A stretch of 64,000 nt of DNA, taken from Humidesulfovibrio sp. GTDB lineage: Bacteria; Desulfobacterota; Desulfovibrionia; Desulfovibrionales; Desulfovibrionaceae. The translations under genes and the position numbers were made by a program. Location of the stretch: the NCBI RefSeq assembly GCF_030689645.1, contig NZ_JAUYFU010000048.1:248001-312000 (forward strand), written 5' to 3'. Shown in pieces: positions 52,708 through 61,279 of the stretch (positions are counted from its first letter, which is position 1; every line of letters begins with the position of its first letter). A model generated the notes under the pieces. That model had not been told where the DNA came from and made no database searches. It saw only the letters and a program-made list of their open reading frames with translations.

Positions 52708-55700
52708 ACGCGCATCGCCTGCGGCAATTCCTCGCCTGGGCGCTGCTTTCGGCCAGCCTGCTGCCTGGCCCCGTTTTCGCTGCTCCCACAGCCAAGTCCG
52801 CACCCCCGGCAGATGATATTTCAGCCCAAAGTGTTTCCGCCCAGAAGCTGGCTGCCGAGGCTCTGCGGCCAAGCGCCAAACGCGCCGCGCCCCGCCGTCT
52901 CGACGTGAATTTTCCCGTGCAGGCCAGCTTCGAGACCGGCGCTGTGCAGCAGGCAGACATCACCCCGGACGGCAAGTGGCTGGCCCTGGCCCGTCTTTCC
53001 GGCGGGTACAGCGAGCTTTGGCTGCGCTCGTTGGACCCAGGGCTTTCCATGCTGCCTCGGCGACTGGCCCCGGCGCTGGCCGACCGGCTTTCCCCGGCCC
53101 TCTCGCCCGATGGTAAACGCCTGGCCTTCGTGGGCATGGAGGACGACGTCAAGGGCGACATTTACGTGCTGGATCTGAACCGCGCTGACGCTACACCGCA
53201 GAAGCTCACGGGGCGCGACACCGAGGACGGAGCGCCCGTGTTCTCGCCCGATGCCCGCACCCTCTACTTCCACCAGCGGCTGCCCGGCGAAACCGTCCGG
53301 CGCATCGCTGCCCTTGATTTGAGCGCGCCCGCATCCCTGCGGGTCATCCAAACCGGCGGCGACGCCTACGCCCCCGCCCTTTCGCCCGACGGCAAACGCA
53401 TGGCCTTCGTCTCCAACCGCGAGGGCCGTCAAGACGCAAGCGCCGTATACCTCATGGACCTGCCCGCAGGGCTCCCGGCGCGCCTCACCACTGGCCGCAC
53501 CAGCGAATCCATGCCGCGCTTCACCCCAGACGGCGCCAGCGTTCTTTTCGTCAGTTCGCCCTTCACTTCAGAACAAAGCACTTTTGCAGAAGCCACAAAG
53601 CTCCTCGCGCCGGTTATTGCCAGCGCACCAGCCCAGCCAGGTTCCGCCCCTCAGCCCCTTACCTCTGCCAAGAATGCCGACCTCGCCCCCCTTATGGCCG
53701 GAGGCAGGCTGTATTACCTGTCCGCCCAGACCGGTCCGATAAACCTGTGGTCATTGCCTGCGGAGGGCGAGATCCCCAACCGCCCGTCTGAGGAACTGCT
53801 TGGCTTGGCCGATACCCTGGCCAACCAATTGCCTGTGAACCGCCACCTGACCATCCTGGCCTATGGCCGCTCCGCCCAGACAGCAGGGGCAGCCGCGCAT
53901 CTGGCTGCGGTGGCGCTGTATTCCCAGGGCCGCCAGTACGAGGCCCTGTCCCTCGAAGCCAAAGCCCTGGAAGCCCATGAGTCCGCAGTGAAGCTGGCAA
54001 TGCAGCCGCATTCCGGTTTTGCACAGGTGCGGGCCATATTGCTCAAGGCCAAGGCCGAACGCCGTCTGGCCGCCAATGACAAGGGCAGGCGGGCGTCGCT
54101 GCAAAACGCCCTCAAGGCTCTGGCGGGGCTCATGGCGTCAGACCCGCGCGTGCTCTGCCAAGCTGGCATCGAGCAGGCGCGGCTTCTCCTTGAACTGGGA
54201 GGCGACTCGCGCTCCCTCACCGAGGCCCTGCGCCTGCTGGACATACAGATGGCCCCACAGGGCCAGAGCCCAGAGCAATTCGCCGAGGCCCTATTCCTTA
54301 AGGCTGAGACCTTCGCCCGCATCGGCCAGATCCAGACCGTGCTGCCGCTGTACGCCCAGGTCATCCGCCAATACCCGGAGGATGGCCCCTGGGCCGACCT
54401 GGCGGTGTCGCGCGTGCTGGATCAGAGCCTTTCCGGCGCAGGCAGGAAGCATGAGGACCAGGCACAAGCCCTGGTGCTATTGGCCGAGCAGCACCGCAAG
54501 GACCTGCTCAAGCTCTCGCTAGGCGCACAAAACCGCCTGGGCGACGTGTATTACGCTGCCGACGAATGGGCAAAGGCAAAGGACGCCTACCGTCAATCCA
54601 TCGACTCTGCCCGCGAGGCCCCGCAAGTGGCCACACAACTGGCCGCTGCGCGCCTGGCCCTGGCTGAGATCCTGTACCGGGAGGAACGCTTCCACCAAGC
54701 GCTGGACCTCTATGAAACGGAAATGGCAGCTCGGCCCTTTGAGGACCGCCTGTACCGGCTGGCCAAAACCGCGCATTTACGAAAGTCCATAGCCGCAGGT
54801 GACTACCTGCTGCGCATCGGCGAGGTGCCGTCGGCCCGGGCCATCTTCGCCGGACTGCTGCGCGACGACCCGGACTGCGTGCCCGCCCACAGGGGCATGA
54901 TACGCGCCAGCTCCGCCCTCAAGACCATCCCCGCTACCTTGGCCGAGTATCGGCAGCAGCTCGCCGCCAAACCCGGCGACGCCACCCTGCTCTACGCCAC
55001 GGGCCTGACCATGACCTATCTGGACGGCAAGGGGCAGCTTCTTGAGGCGCGCAAGCTCATCAGCCAGGCGATCCTGAAGAACGGCCAGGTGGAGTACTTC
55101 CATCAGACTCTGGGGTATGTCGACGAGGTGCTGGAGACCGTGCACAAGGAGCGCGGACGGCTTGAGTCGGCCCTTGAGTCCTATCAGCGCGCACGGTTCT
55201 TGAACTCCCGGGAGCAGAACCCGGAGAACGCCGCAAACCTGGACCTGAACATCGGCAACATCCACTTCCTGCTGGGCCAGTACGCCAACGCCTTCGAGGA
55301 ATACACCAAGCGCTTCGACTCCAAGGTTCCCTTTGACAACGAGGAGACGGAGATCCTTTTCTACCAGCGCTTCGGCGCCTCGGCCTTCCAGGCGCGGGAA
55401 CCGGATAAGCCTATCCTGGCCTATTCCAAATCCCTGGAGCTGGTTGAGCGGCGCATCCAGCCCAAGTACGCCTCCGAGGTCTTCGGGCGCATCAACAAGT
55501 TCGTTTTCGACCGCGTGCTCACTCCGGCTCTGGGCCGCGCCGAGGTTGCCGACAAGGCGAAGGCTTTAGCCACGCGTCAAAGCGAGCTGAACAACAGGCT
55601 TTTCGAGGCCAGCATCAAACCCGCCGGGCCACCGCCCGATCCCACATGGAACACTTACGTCTCCGCCGTGCAGTCCCTTCTGTCCGAACAGGAGCGCATC

Positions 55701-58700
55701 ATCGCGGAACTGCCCCCGCTTCTGCGTGATGACCGCGAAGCCAGCATGCAGACTCTGGCCGTCATGGCGACCAAGGTGCGCGAGGCCCTGGCCTTCCCCC
55801 CGCGCTTCGTGGAGCTGCGCTCGGAGTTGCACGACCGCCTGGGCCTGGCCTATCAGGAGGCCGGGCGCTGGCGCGAGGCGCGCGAAGCCTTCGAAAAAGC
55901 TCTGGCGATGAACACGGCCCTTGGGCTGACCCGCAACCTTGCGGCCAACCAGCGCTCGGTTTCCTACAACGCCTTCATGGAGGCCGGGCTCACCACCGGA
56001 CAGGACCGCGACCGGCTGCTGGAACAGGCCGAAGCAGGCTTCCGGCGCATCCCGGAGCTGCTGGACAAGTACGGCGTTGCCGACAAGAAGAGCGGCGGCC
56101 GCATGAAGGGCCTCATCAATCTGGACATCGACGTAGCGCTGGACAAGGGCGCGGCTTCCCAGGCTTCGTACGGCTTCAGCATCGAGCAGGAAAAGCGCCT
56201 GGCCGAGACATTCCTGGCGCGCATCGCCACAGAGCGCGGCCGGCCGCGCGAGGCCCTCAGCCTCGTGGAGCGACAGTCGCGAAGCTTTGAAAAGGGCGCA
56301 GTGGCCATGCAGGATGCCTTCGGAGCCGCGCTCCTGCTGCACCGCGCCGGACTGCTGGAGACCTCCCTTGGACGCGAGGCCGCGGCCTTCGAGCGCTTCC
56401 GCCGCTCGGCTGAACTGGCCCTTGAACTGGGCAATCCGATGAGCGCCTCCCTCAACGTGGTCGATATGGCGGGTGCGCTTCTGACCCTGCCGCAAACAAG
56501 CGGCGACTTCGCCGCGCGCTTGGCCGAACTGCGCCGCCTGGAAGACCGAACGGCAAACTCCCTGCGCAACGCCCCCCCTGGAGCGGATTCCCTTGCCGCC
56601 GCGGCCTTCCACAACATCATGGCCGCCACGAACATGGCCCTGGCTGACCGCCTTGCCGCCGCAAGCGCCGATGCCGCAGCCCTGCGCATGGACTGCCTTT
56701 CCCGTGCGGGTCAGCGTGTGGCCGATGGCCTGTCCTGGTTCGCCGCGCATGAGCCCGTCACCCGCCGCGCCCTGGCTCTCAATGCCGCGCTGAGGCTCAA
56801 CGAAGCCCAGCTGGCACTGCGCCTAGGCGAGGACGCCCACCGCATCCAGAGCCTCAACGCGGCCCTGGCTCTGGCGGAACGCGGCCTGCTTCCAGCGCAA
56901 CGCTGGCGCGCGCTCGCCGGGCTGGGCCGCCTCAAGGAGGCCCTGGCCGTGGTCGAAGCCCTGCCCGTGGATGAGCTGGCCTGCGGTGCTGGCGAAATCA
57001 TGAACACCTTCACGCCGCTGGTTGCTTCCCTCGTCGACGCCAAGAGGGCCGAGGATGCCTACAACCTGCTGGAGCGCCTGTCGGAACTTGAGCGCGTGGG
57101 CCGCATGGGGCGGCTTGGCGTACCCAGTCCAACTACCGCAGAACTGGGGCTCCTGCGCCGCAGCGGCGCACGCCTGCTGGTCATCCGCGATCTCAAGGCT
57201 CGCATTGCCCTCGCCAAGGATCAGGAGCGCCTGGATCTGTCGCGCCGCCTGGACCAGGAAGAGGATATATTGAAGCGCGACCTGGGCTCGGAACGCGAGT
57301 ATCTGCCCGGAGTGGCGCGTCTGGGCGCAAGCCCGGCGGAACAGGACTGGCTGACGACACTCTTCGGCCTAGCGGCAGAACTCTCCGCCACGGCAGACAT
57401 GGCCGTTGTCGCGGGCGATGACCCTGTCGGCATGGCAACGCGCAAGCGTCATGCCGAGCTTGCCGCCCGCTTGGCGGCGCTCAAGGCCGAAGCAGCAAAG
57501 ACCCTGGGCAGGCAGGACGCCCCGGGCGCGCTGGGGCTCGTTCTCGCCGCGCCCACAGAGGCCATGGACCTCATGGATGTGCTGCCCAAGGGCGCGAACG
57601 CCCTGCGCGTGGCCTTGCTGCCGGGCGCAAGATGGATCGGCTTCCGGCTGGACTCCGACTCCGTGCAGATCATGGCCCTGGGCAACGGCCCGCAACCAGC
57701 GCTGCCGCCCTTGGCCCCAGGCGAGAAGCGCCTGCTGCTCTACGAGGAGCCGTCCGCACTCGCCCGTCAGGATGCAGCGAGCTCACTCGCCGTTGGCCTC
57801 TCCGGCACGCACATGAAGCGCAGTCTGGCCGCCCGCAAGCCCTTCCGCAAGAATGTGCTGTTCGTTTCCGGGGCCTTCGCCGCGCCCAAGGCTTTTGAAT
57901 CTGCGCAGGCAGGCATAGCTCTTCCGTCCCTGCCGGAGATGACTGCGGCAACGCACACATTCGTGGCCTCGGACCCCGTCCGCGCCGTCCAGACCGCACC
58001 CAGCCGCCAGGACCAGTTGCCCGTGCGCTTCCTGGCCCTGGCACCAACCAAAAACGAGCCAGTGGCTCTGCCTAGCCTGGCTGCGCGCATGCAGGACGCG
58101 TCCCTGGCGGTGCTGGCCCAAGCCGAGCCCCAGGACCTGCCACTCATCGCTCACCTGCTGTCACTTTATGGCGTTCCCACTGTACTGGCTTCACAAGCCC
58201 CCGCCGCAAAGGCCTTTATCGAGCCCTTCCTGACAGCCTATGCAGACGCAGCGGCTTCTGGGGCCAAGGCCGCTGCCCAAGGCGGGGCGCAGGCTTCCTG
58301 GCTGCTGTTAGGCGATCCGGGCCTTACAGCGCAGGAGGCAGGTGTTTTTGCCGCAACCCAGTTCGCCCGCTATGTGCGCACGGGCATGGACGCCTTCAAG
58401 GCGGGCAAGAGCGCCCAGGCGCTTGCGCTGTTCGAGAACGCCCTGCGCGTTGCCAGACCATCCGACCAGTTCAAGAAGCACCTGCCAGACCTCTTGGCCT
58501 ATGGGCGGGAAAGCGCCTACGGGGCCGAGCAGTTCGACAAGTCTCTGGCCTTTGCCCAGGAGCTGACCCTGATGCTGGCCAAAACCCAGCCCGACACCCC
58601 GGCCCAGGCCGAAGCGCTCATGCGCCTGGGGCTGGTGCACGCCCGCCTGGAGCAATACGCCAAGGCCATCCCGGCGCTGGAGCAGGCTGCGGAGATCCTG

Positions 58701-61202
58701 GCCAACCTGGAGCTTGCGCCCAGGGAAATCGAGGCCCTGTCCAGCCTGGGCGCTGTGCTGGAAAACGCCATCCAGTACGACAAGGCCCTGGCCCACTTCG
58801 AAGGCGCGGCCAAGCTGTCCAGAAAGGCGGGTTCGCAGGAACTGGTGGCCAAGCAATACATGAGCATTGGCCGCATCCACGACCTGCGCCTCTCGCAATA
58901 CGCCCAGGCCAAGGCAGCCTACGGCCAAGGCCTCGCCATCTACACGGCCCTCAATCGCAGGGCCGACATGGCTCAGGCCCTGCTCGACATTGGCCGCTGC
59001 GCCCGGCTCATCGGCAACTTCCCTGAGGCCGAGGCCAAGTACTCCGAAGCGCTCAAGCTGGCCGGAACCGCAAAGGACCAGGAGCGTCTGCGCCTGCGCA
59101 TCATCATTGAGCAGGCCAACAACGCCTGGTTCCAGGCCCGGTTCCAGCAAGCCTTCGACTTGCAGCGCCAAGTGCTTAAAAGCGCGGAGCTGAACGGCTG
59201 GGTGCTGGAGCAGGTCATCGCCCGCAACACCGCCGGGCTTTTGTGGTGGAGCCTGGGCGACCACGACCGCGCCGTGCGCGAGCTTGACGCAGCCCTGCCT
59301 CTGGCCAAGTCCTTGCGCATCCGCAAAGACGAGGTGGCCACCACCCTGAACAACCGAGGTCTGGTGGAGCGCGATATGGGCCAGCCGGAAAAGGCTCTTA
59401 AGACCCTGAACGAAGCGCTTGTCATCGACCGCGAGATCCGATCACGCTGGGCCATTGCCTACGATCTGCGCAACATCGCGCAAACCTACACGCGCATGGG
59501 CGATTCCAAGAAGGCCCTGCCCCTGCTCGATGAAGCCCTCGCCATCGTGGCAAGCACGGGCAACCGCATCAACCAGACCAAGATATTGCTGGCCCAGGGC
59601 GAGGGGCACCTGTCCCTGGGCGAAGCCGACAAGGCCCGCGCCGCCTTTGCCCAAGCCGACGAGCTCTCCCGCTCCATGGGCCTGAGAGACAGCCAGTGGC
59701 GCGCCCTGCATGGCCTCGCACGTCTCGATATCGCCGCACGGAAACAGCCCGAGGCCCGCGCCCTGCTGGAAAAGGCCGTGGGGGTCATCGAGGGCATGCG
59801 CGCCGAACTCAAGGTGGACCAGCTGAAGGATGGCTTCATCGCCGACAAGGCCGTGGTCTACGAGGATCTGGTGACGCTCCTGGCCGACATGGGCGAGGTG
59901 GCCGAGAGCTTCCGCACGGCTGAGCGCTCCCGCGCCCGCAACCTCATCGACCTCCTGGGCAACAAGCGCCGGGCTCCGCAGCGCGCCCAGGACAAGGCGC
60001 TGTATGACCGCATCGCCTCTCTGCGCACCCAGCTCTCCGAGCAGGAGTCGCTGCTGGCCCACGCCCAGGCGCAAAGCGAGCGCGAGATCTACGCCCGGGG
60101 CGTCAAGCGGATGCAGGACGAGCACCGCGACGTGCTGCTGGAACTCCAGGCCAGCCGCCCGGACATCGCCAGCCTGGTTTCCGTAAACCCGCTGAACCTG
60201 GCCGAGGTGCAGAAGCTGCTGGAGCCCGGCGTTGGGCTCCTGACCTACTACGTCACCGCCAACGAAGTGCTCTGCTGGTCCGTGGACAAGGAGCGCGTGG
60301 AGCTGACGCGCACACGCATCGGGCGGGAGAGCCTGGGCAAGATGGTGCTGACCTACCGGCGCATGCTCCAGAACCTTGAGCCTGCGGAAACCCACTCCAA
60401 GGAGTTGTATGCCCTGCTGGTGGCCCCGGCCCTGCCCAAGCTCGCGGGTGTGAAGGAACTGGGCATCATCCCCCACGACTCCCTGCACACGCTCTCCTTC
60501 GCCAGCCTGACCAACGGAGCCGACTACCTGCTGGACAGCTACCCGCTGTTCCAGCTGCCCAGCGCCAGCGTCTTCCGGTTCACGCTCGAACGCCGCAAGA
60601 CCGAGCGCAACACGCGCGTGCTTGCCGTGGGCAACCCGGACCTGCAGGACCAGTCCCTTGAGCTCCCCTTTGCCGAACGAGAGGTGGGATCGCTGTCCTG
60701 GAATTATCCCAACATGACCGCGCTGACCCGCGACAAGGCCACCAAGAGCTGGATCACCGAACATATAGCTGAGTTCGGCATTATTCACCTGGCCGCCCAC
60801 GGCGAGTTCGACCCAGTGAATCCGCTCTTCTCAACCTTGAAGCTTACGGGGAGCAAGAAACAAGGCAGCGGCGATCTGGAGGCGGCGGAGATATTCGACC
60901 TCAAGATCACAGCGGATCTCATCGTGCTCTCGGCCTGCCAAACGGGTCTTGGCAAGGTCACCAGCGGCGACGAGGTGCAGGGCATGAACCAGGCGTTTCT
61001 GTACGCCGGAACGCACGCGCTCATCTCAAGCCTCTGGCGCGTGAGCGACATCTCCACAGCCATGCTCATGAAGCAGTTCTACCGGGAGTATCAGACCCGG
61101 CCCAAGGCCGAGAGCCTGCGCCGGGCCATGCTGCATGTGAAGACGCGCTTCCCGCATCCCGGATACTGGAGCGCCTTCACCCTGACGGGGGACTACAAGT
61201 AA
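52704..61202 (+). CDS. Giant exported TolB-TPR-CHAT protein
   Basis: A 2832-residue protein. A signal peptide (LAWALLSASLLPGPVFA) exports it. Residues ~70-370 form a TolB/WD40-like propeller with PD40 repeats (LSPDGKRLAFVG; FSPDARTLYFH; LSPDGKRMAFVS). Residues ~400-1600 are helical TPR-like repeats. Residues ~1615-1870 resemble a CHAT domain without catalytic residues. A second TPR array spans ~1885-2400, and an intact CHAT (caspase-like) domain covers ~2500-2832, with His2699 in HLAAHGEFD and Cys2745 in LSACQTGLG. ATGA coupling to the YdbL-like gene suggests a joint envelope role. A weak ribosome site supports dependence on upstream translation. The substrate is unknown. Confidence 0.9.
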   Translation: MNAHRLRQFLAWALLSASLLPGPVFAAPTAKSAPPADDISAQSVSAQKLAAEALRPSAKRAAPRRLDVNFPVQASFETGAVQQADITPDGKWLALARLSGGYSELWLRSLDPGLSMLPRRLAPALADRLSPALSPDGKRLAFVGMEDDVKGDIYVLDLNRADATPQKLTGRDTEDGAPVFSPDARTLYFHQRLPGETVRRIAALDLSAPASLRVIQTGGDAYAPALSPDGKRMAFVSNREGRQDASAVYLMDLPAGLPARLTTGRTSESMPRFTPDGASVLFVSSPFTSEQSTFAEATKLLAPVIASAPAQPGSAPQPLTSAKNADLAPLMAGGRLYYLSAQTGPINLWSLPAEGEIPNRPSEELLGLADTLANQLPVNRHLTILAYGRSAQTAGAAAHLAAVALYSQGRQYEALSLEAKALEAHESAVKLAMQPHSGFAQVRAILLKAKAERRLAANDKGRRASLQNALKALAGLMASDPRVLCQAGIEQARLLLELGGDSRSLTEALRLLDIQMAPQGQSPEQFAEALFLKAETFARIGQIQTVLPLYAQVIRQYPEDGPWADLAVSRVLDQSLSGAGRKHEDQAQALVLLAEQHRKDLLKLSLGAQNRLGDVYYAADEWAKAKDAYRQSIDSAREAPQVATQLAAARLALAEILYREERFHQALDLYETEMAARPFEDRLYRLAKTAHLRKSIAAGDYLLRIGEVPSARAIFAGLLRDDPDCVPAHRGMIRASSALKTIPATLAEYRQQLAAKPGDATLLYATGLTMTYLDGKGQLLEARKLISQAILKNGQVEYFHQTLGYVDEVLETVHKERGRLESALESYQRARFLNSREQNPENAANLDLNIGNIHFLLGQYANAFEEYTKRFDSKVPFDNEETEILFYQRFGASAFQAREPDKPILAYSKSLELVERRIQPKYASEVFGRINKFVFDRVLTPALGRAEVADKAKALATRQSELNNRLFEASIKPAGPPPDPTWNTYVSAVQSLLSEQERIIAELPPLLRDDREASMQTLAVMATKVREALAFPPRFVELRSELHDRLGLAYQEAGRWREAREAFEKALAMNTALGLTRNLAANQRSVSYNAFMEAGLTTGQDRDRLLEQAEAGFRRIPELLDKYGVADKKSGGRMKGLINLDIDVALDKGAASQASYGFSIEQEKRLAETFLARIATERGRPREALSLVERQSRSFEKGAVAMQDAFGAALLLHRAGLLETSLGREAAAFERFRRSAELALELGNPMSASLNVVDMAGALLTLPQTSGDFAARLAELRRLEDRTANSLRNAPPGADSLAAAAFHNIMAATNMALADRLAAASADAAALRMDCLSRAGQRVADGLSWFAAHEPVTRRALALNAALRLNEAQLALRLGEDAHRIQSLNAALALAERGLLPAQRWRALAGLGRLKEALAVVEALPVDELACGAGEIMNTFTPLVASLVDAKRAEDAYNLLERLSELERVGRMGRLGVPSPTTAELGLLRRSGARLLVIRDLKARIALAKDQERLDLSRRLDQEEDILKRDLGSEREYLPGVARLGASPAEQDWLTTLFGLAAELSATADMAVVAGDDPVGMATRKRHAELAARLAALKAEAAKTLGRQDAPGALGLVLAAPTEAMDLMDVLPKGANALRVALLPGARWIGFRLDSDSVQIMALGNGPQPALPPLAPGEKRLLLYEEPSALARQDAASSLAVGLSGTHMKRSLAARKPFRKNVLFVSGAFAAPKAFESAQAGIALPSLPEMTAATHTFVASDPVRAVQTAPSRQDQLPVRFLALAPTKNEPVALPSLAARMQDASLAVLAQAEPQDLPLIAHLLSLYGVPTVLASQAPAAKAFIEPFLTAYADAAASGAKAAAQGGAQASWLLLGDPGLTAQEAGVFAATQFARYVRTGMDAFKAGKSAQALALFENALRVARPSDQFKKHLPDLLAYGRESAYGAEQFDKSLAFAQELTLMLAKTQPDTPAQAEALMRLGLVHARLEQYAKAIPALEQAAEILANLELAPREIEALSSLGAVLENAIQYDKALAHFEGAAKLSRKAGSQELVAKQYMSIGRIHDLRLSQYAQAKAAYGQGLAIYTALNRRADMAQALLDIGRCARLIGNFPEAEAKYSEALKLAGTAKDQERLRLRIIIEQANNAWFQARFQQAFDLQRQVLKSAELNGWVLEQVIARNTAGLLWWSLGDHDRAVRELDAALPLAKSLRIRKDEVATTLNNRGLVERDMGQPEKALKTLNEALVIDREIRSRWAIAYDLRNIAQTYTRMGDSKKALPLLDEALAIVASTGNRINQTKILLAQGEGHLSLGEADKARAAFAQADELSRSMGLRDSQWRALHGLARLDIAARKQPEARALLEKAVGVIEGMRAELKVDQLKDGFIADKAVVYEDLVTLLADMGEVAESFRTAERSRARNLIDLLGNKRRAPQRAQDKALYDRIASLRTQLSEQESLLAHAQAQSEREIYARGVKRMQDEHRDVLLELQASRPDIASLVSVNPLNLAEVQKLLEPGVGLLTYYVTANEVLCWSVDKERVELTRTRIGRESLGKMVLTYRRMLQNLEPAETHSKELYALLVAPALPKLAGVKELGIIPHDSLHTLSFASLTNGADYLLDSYPLFQLPSASVFRFTLERRKTERNTRVLAVGNPDLQDQSLELPFAEREVGSLSWNYPNMTALTRDKATKSWITEHIAEFGIIHLAAHGEFDPVNPLFSTLKLTGSKKQGSGDLEAAEIFDLKITADLIVLSACQTGLGKVTSGDEVQGMNQAFLYAGTHALISSLWRVSDISTAMLMKQFYREYQTRPKAESLRRAMLHVKTRFPHPGYWSAFTLTGDYK

Positions 61203-61247
61203 AAAAAAACGCTGGCCCCGGACGATGGATGTCGTCCAGGGCCAGCG
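61201..61247 (-). terminator. Terminator of the rel gene, shared with the CHAT gene end
   Basis: On the minus strand a long stem (CGCTGGCCC, mismatch, TGGACGA-type inner arm, 6-base loop) is followed by nine T. It starts right at the stop codon of the convergent CHAT gene. Confidence 0.88.
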
Positions 61248-61279
61248 GGCATTTGGCAGGGTTTTTGGCGGGTCTGAAA

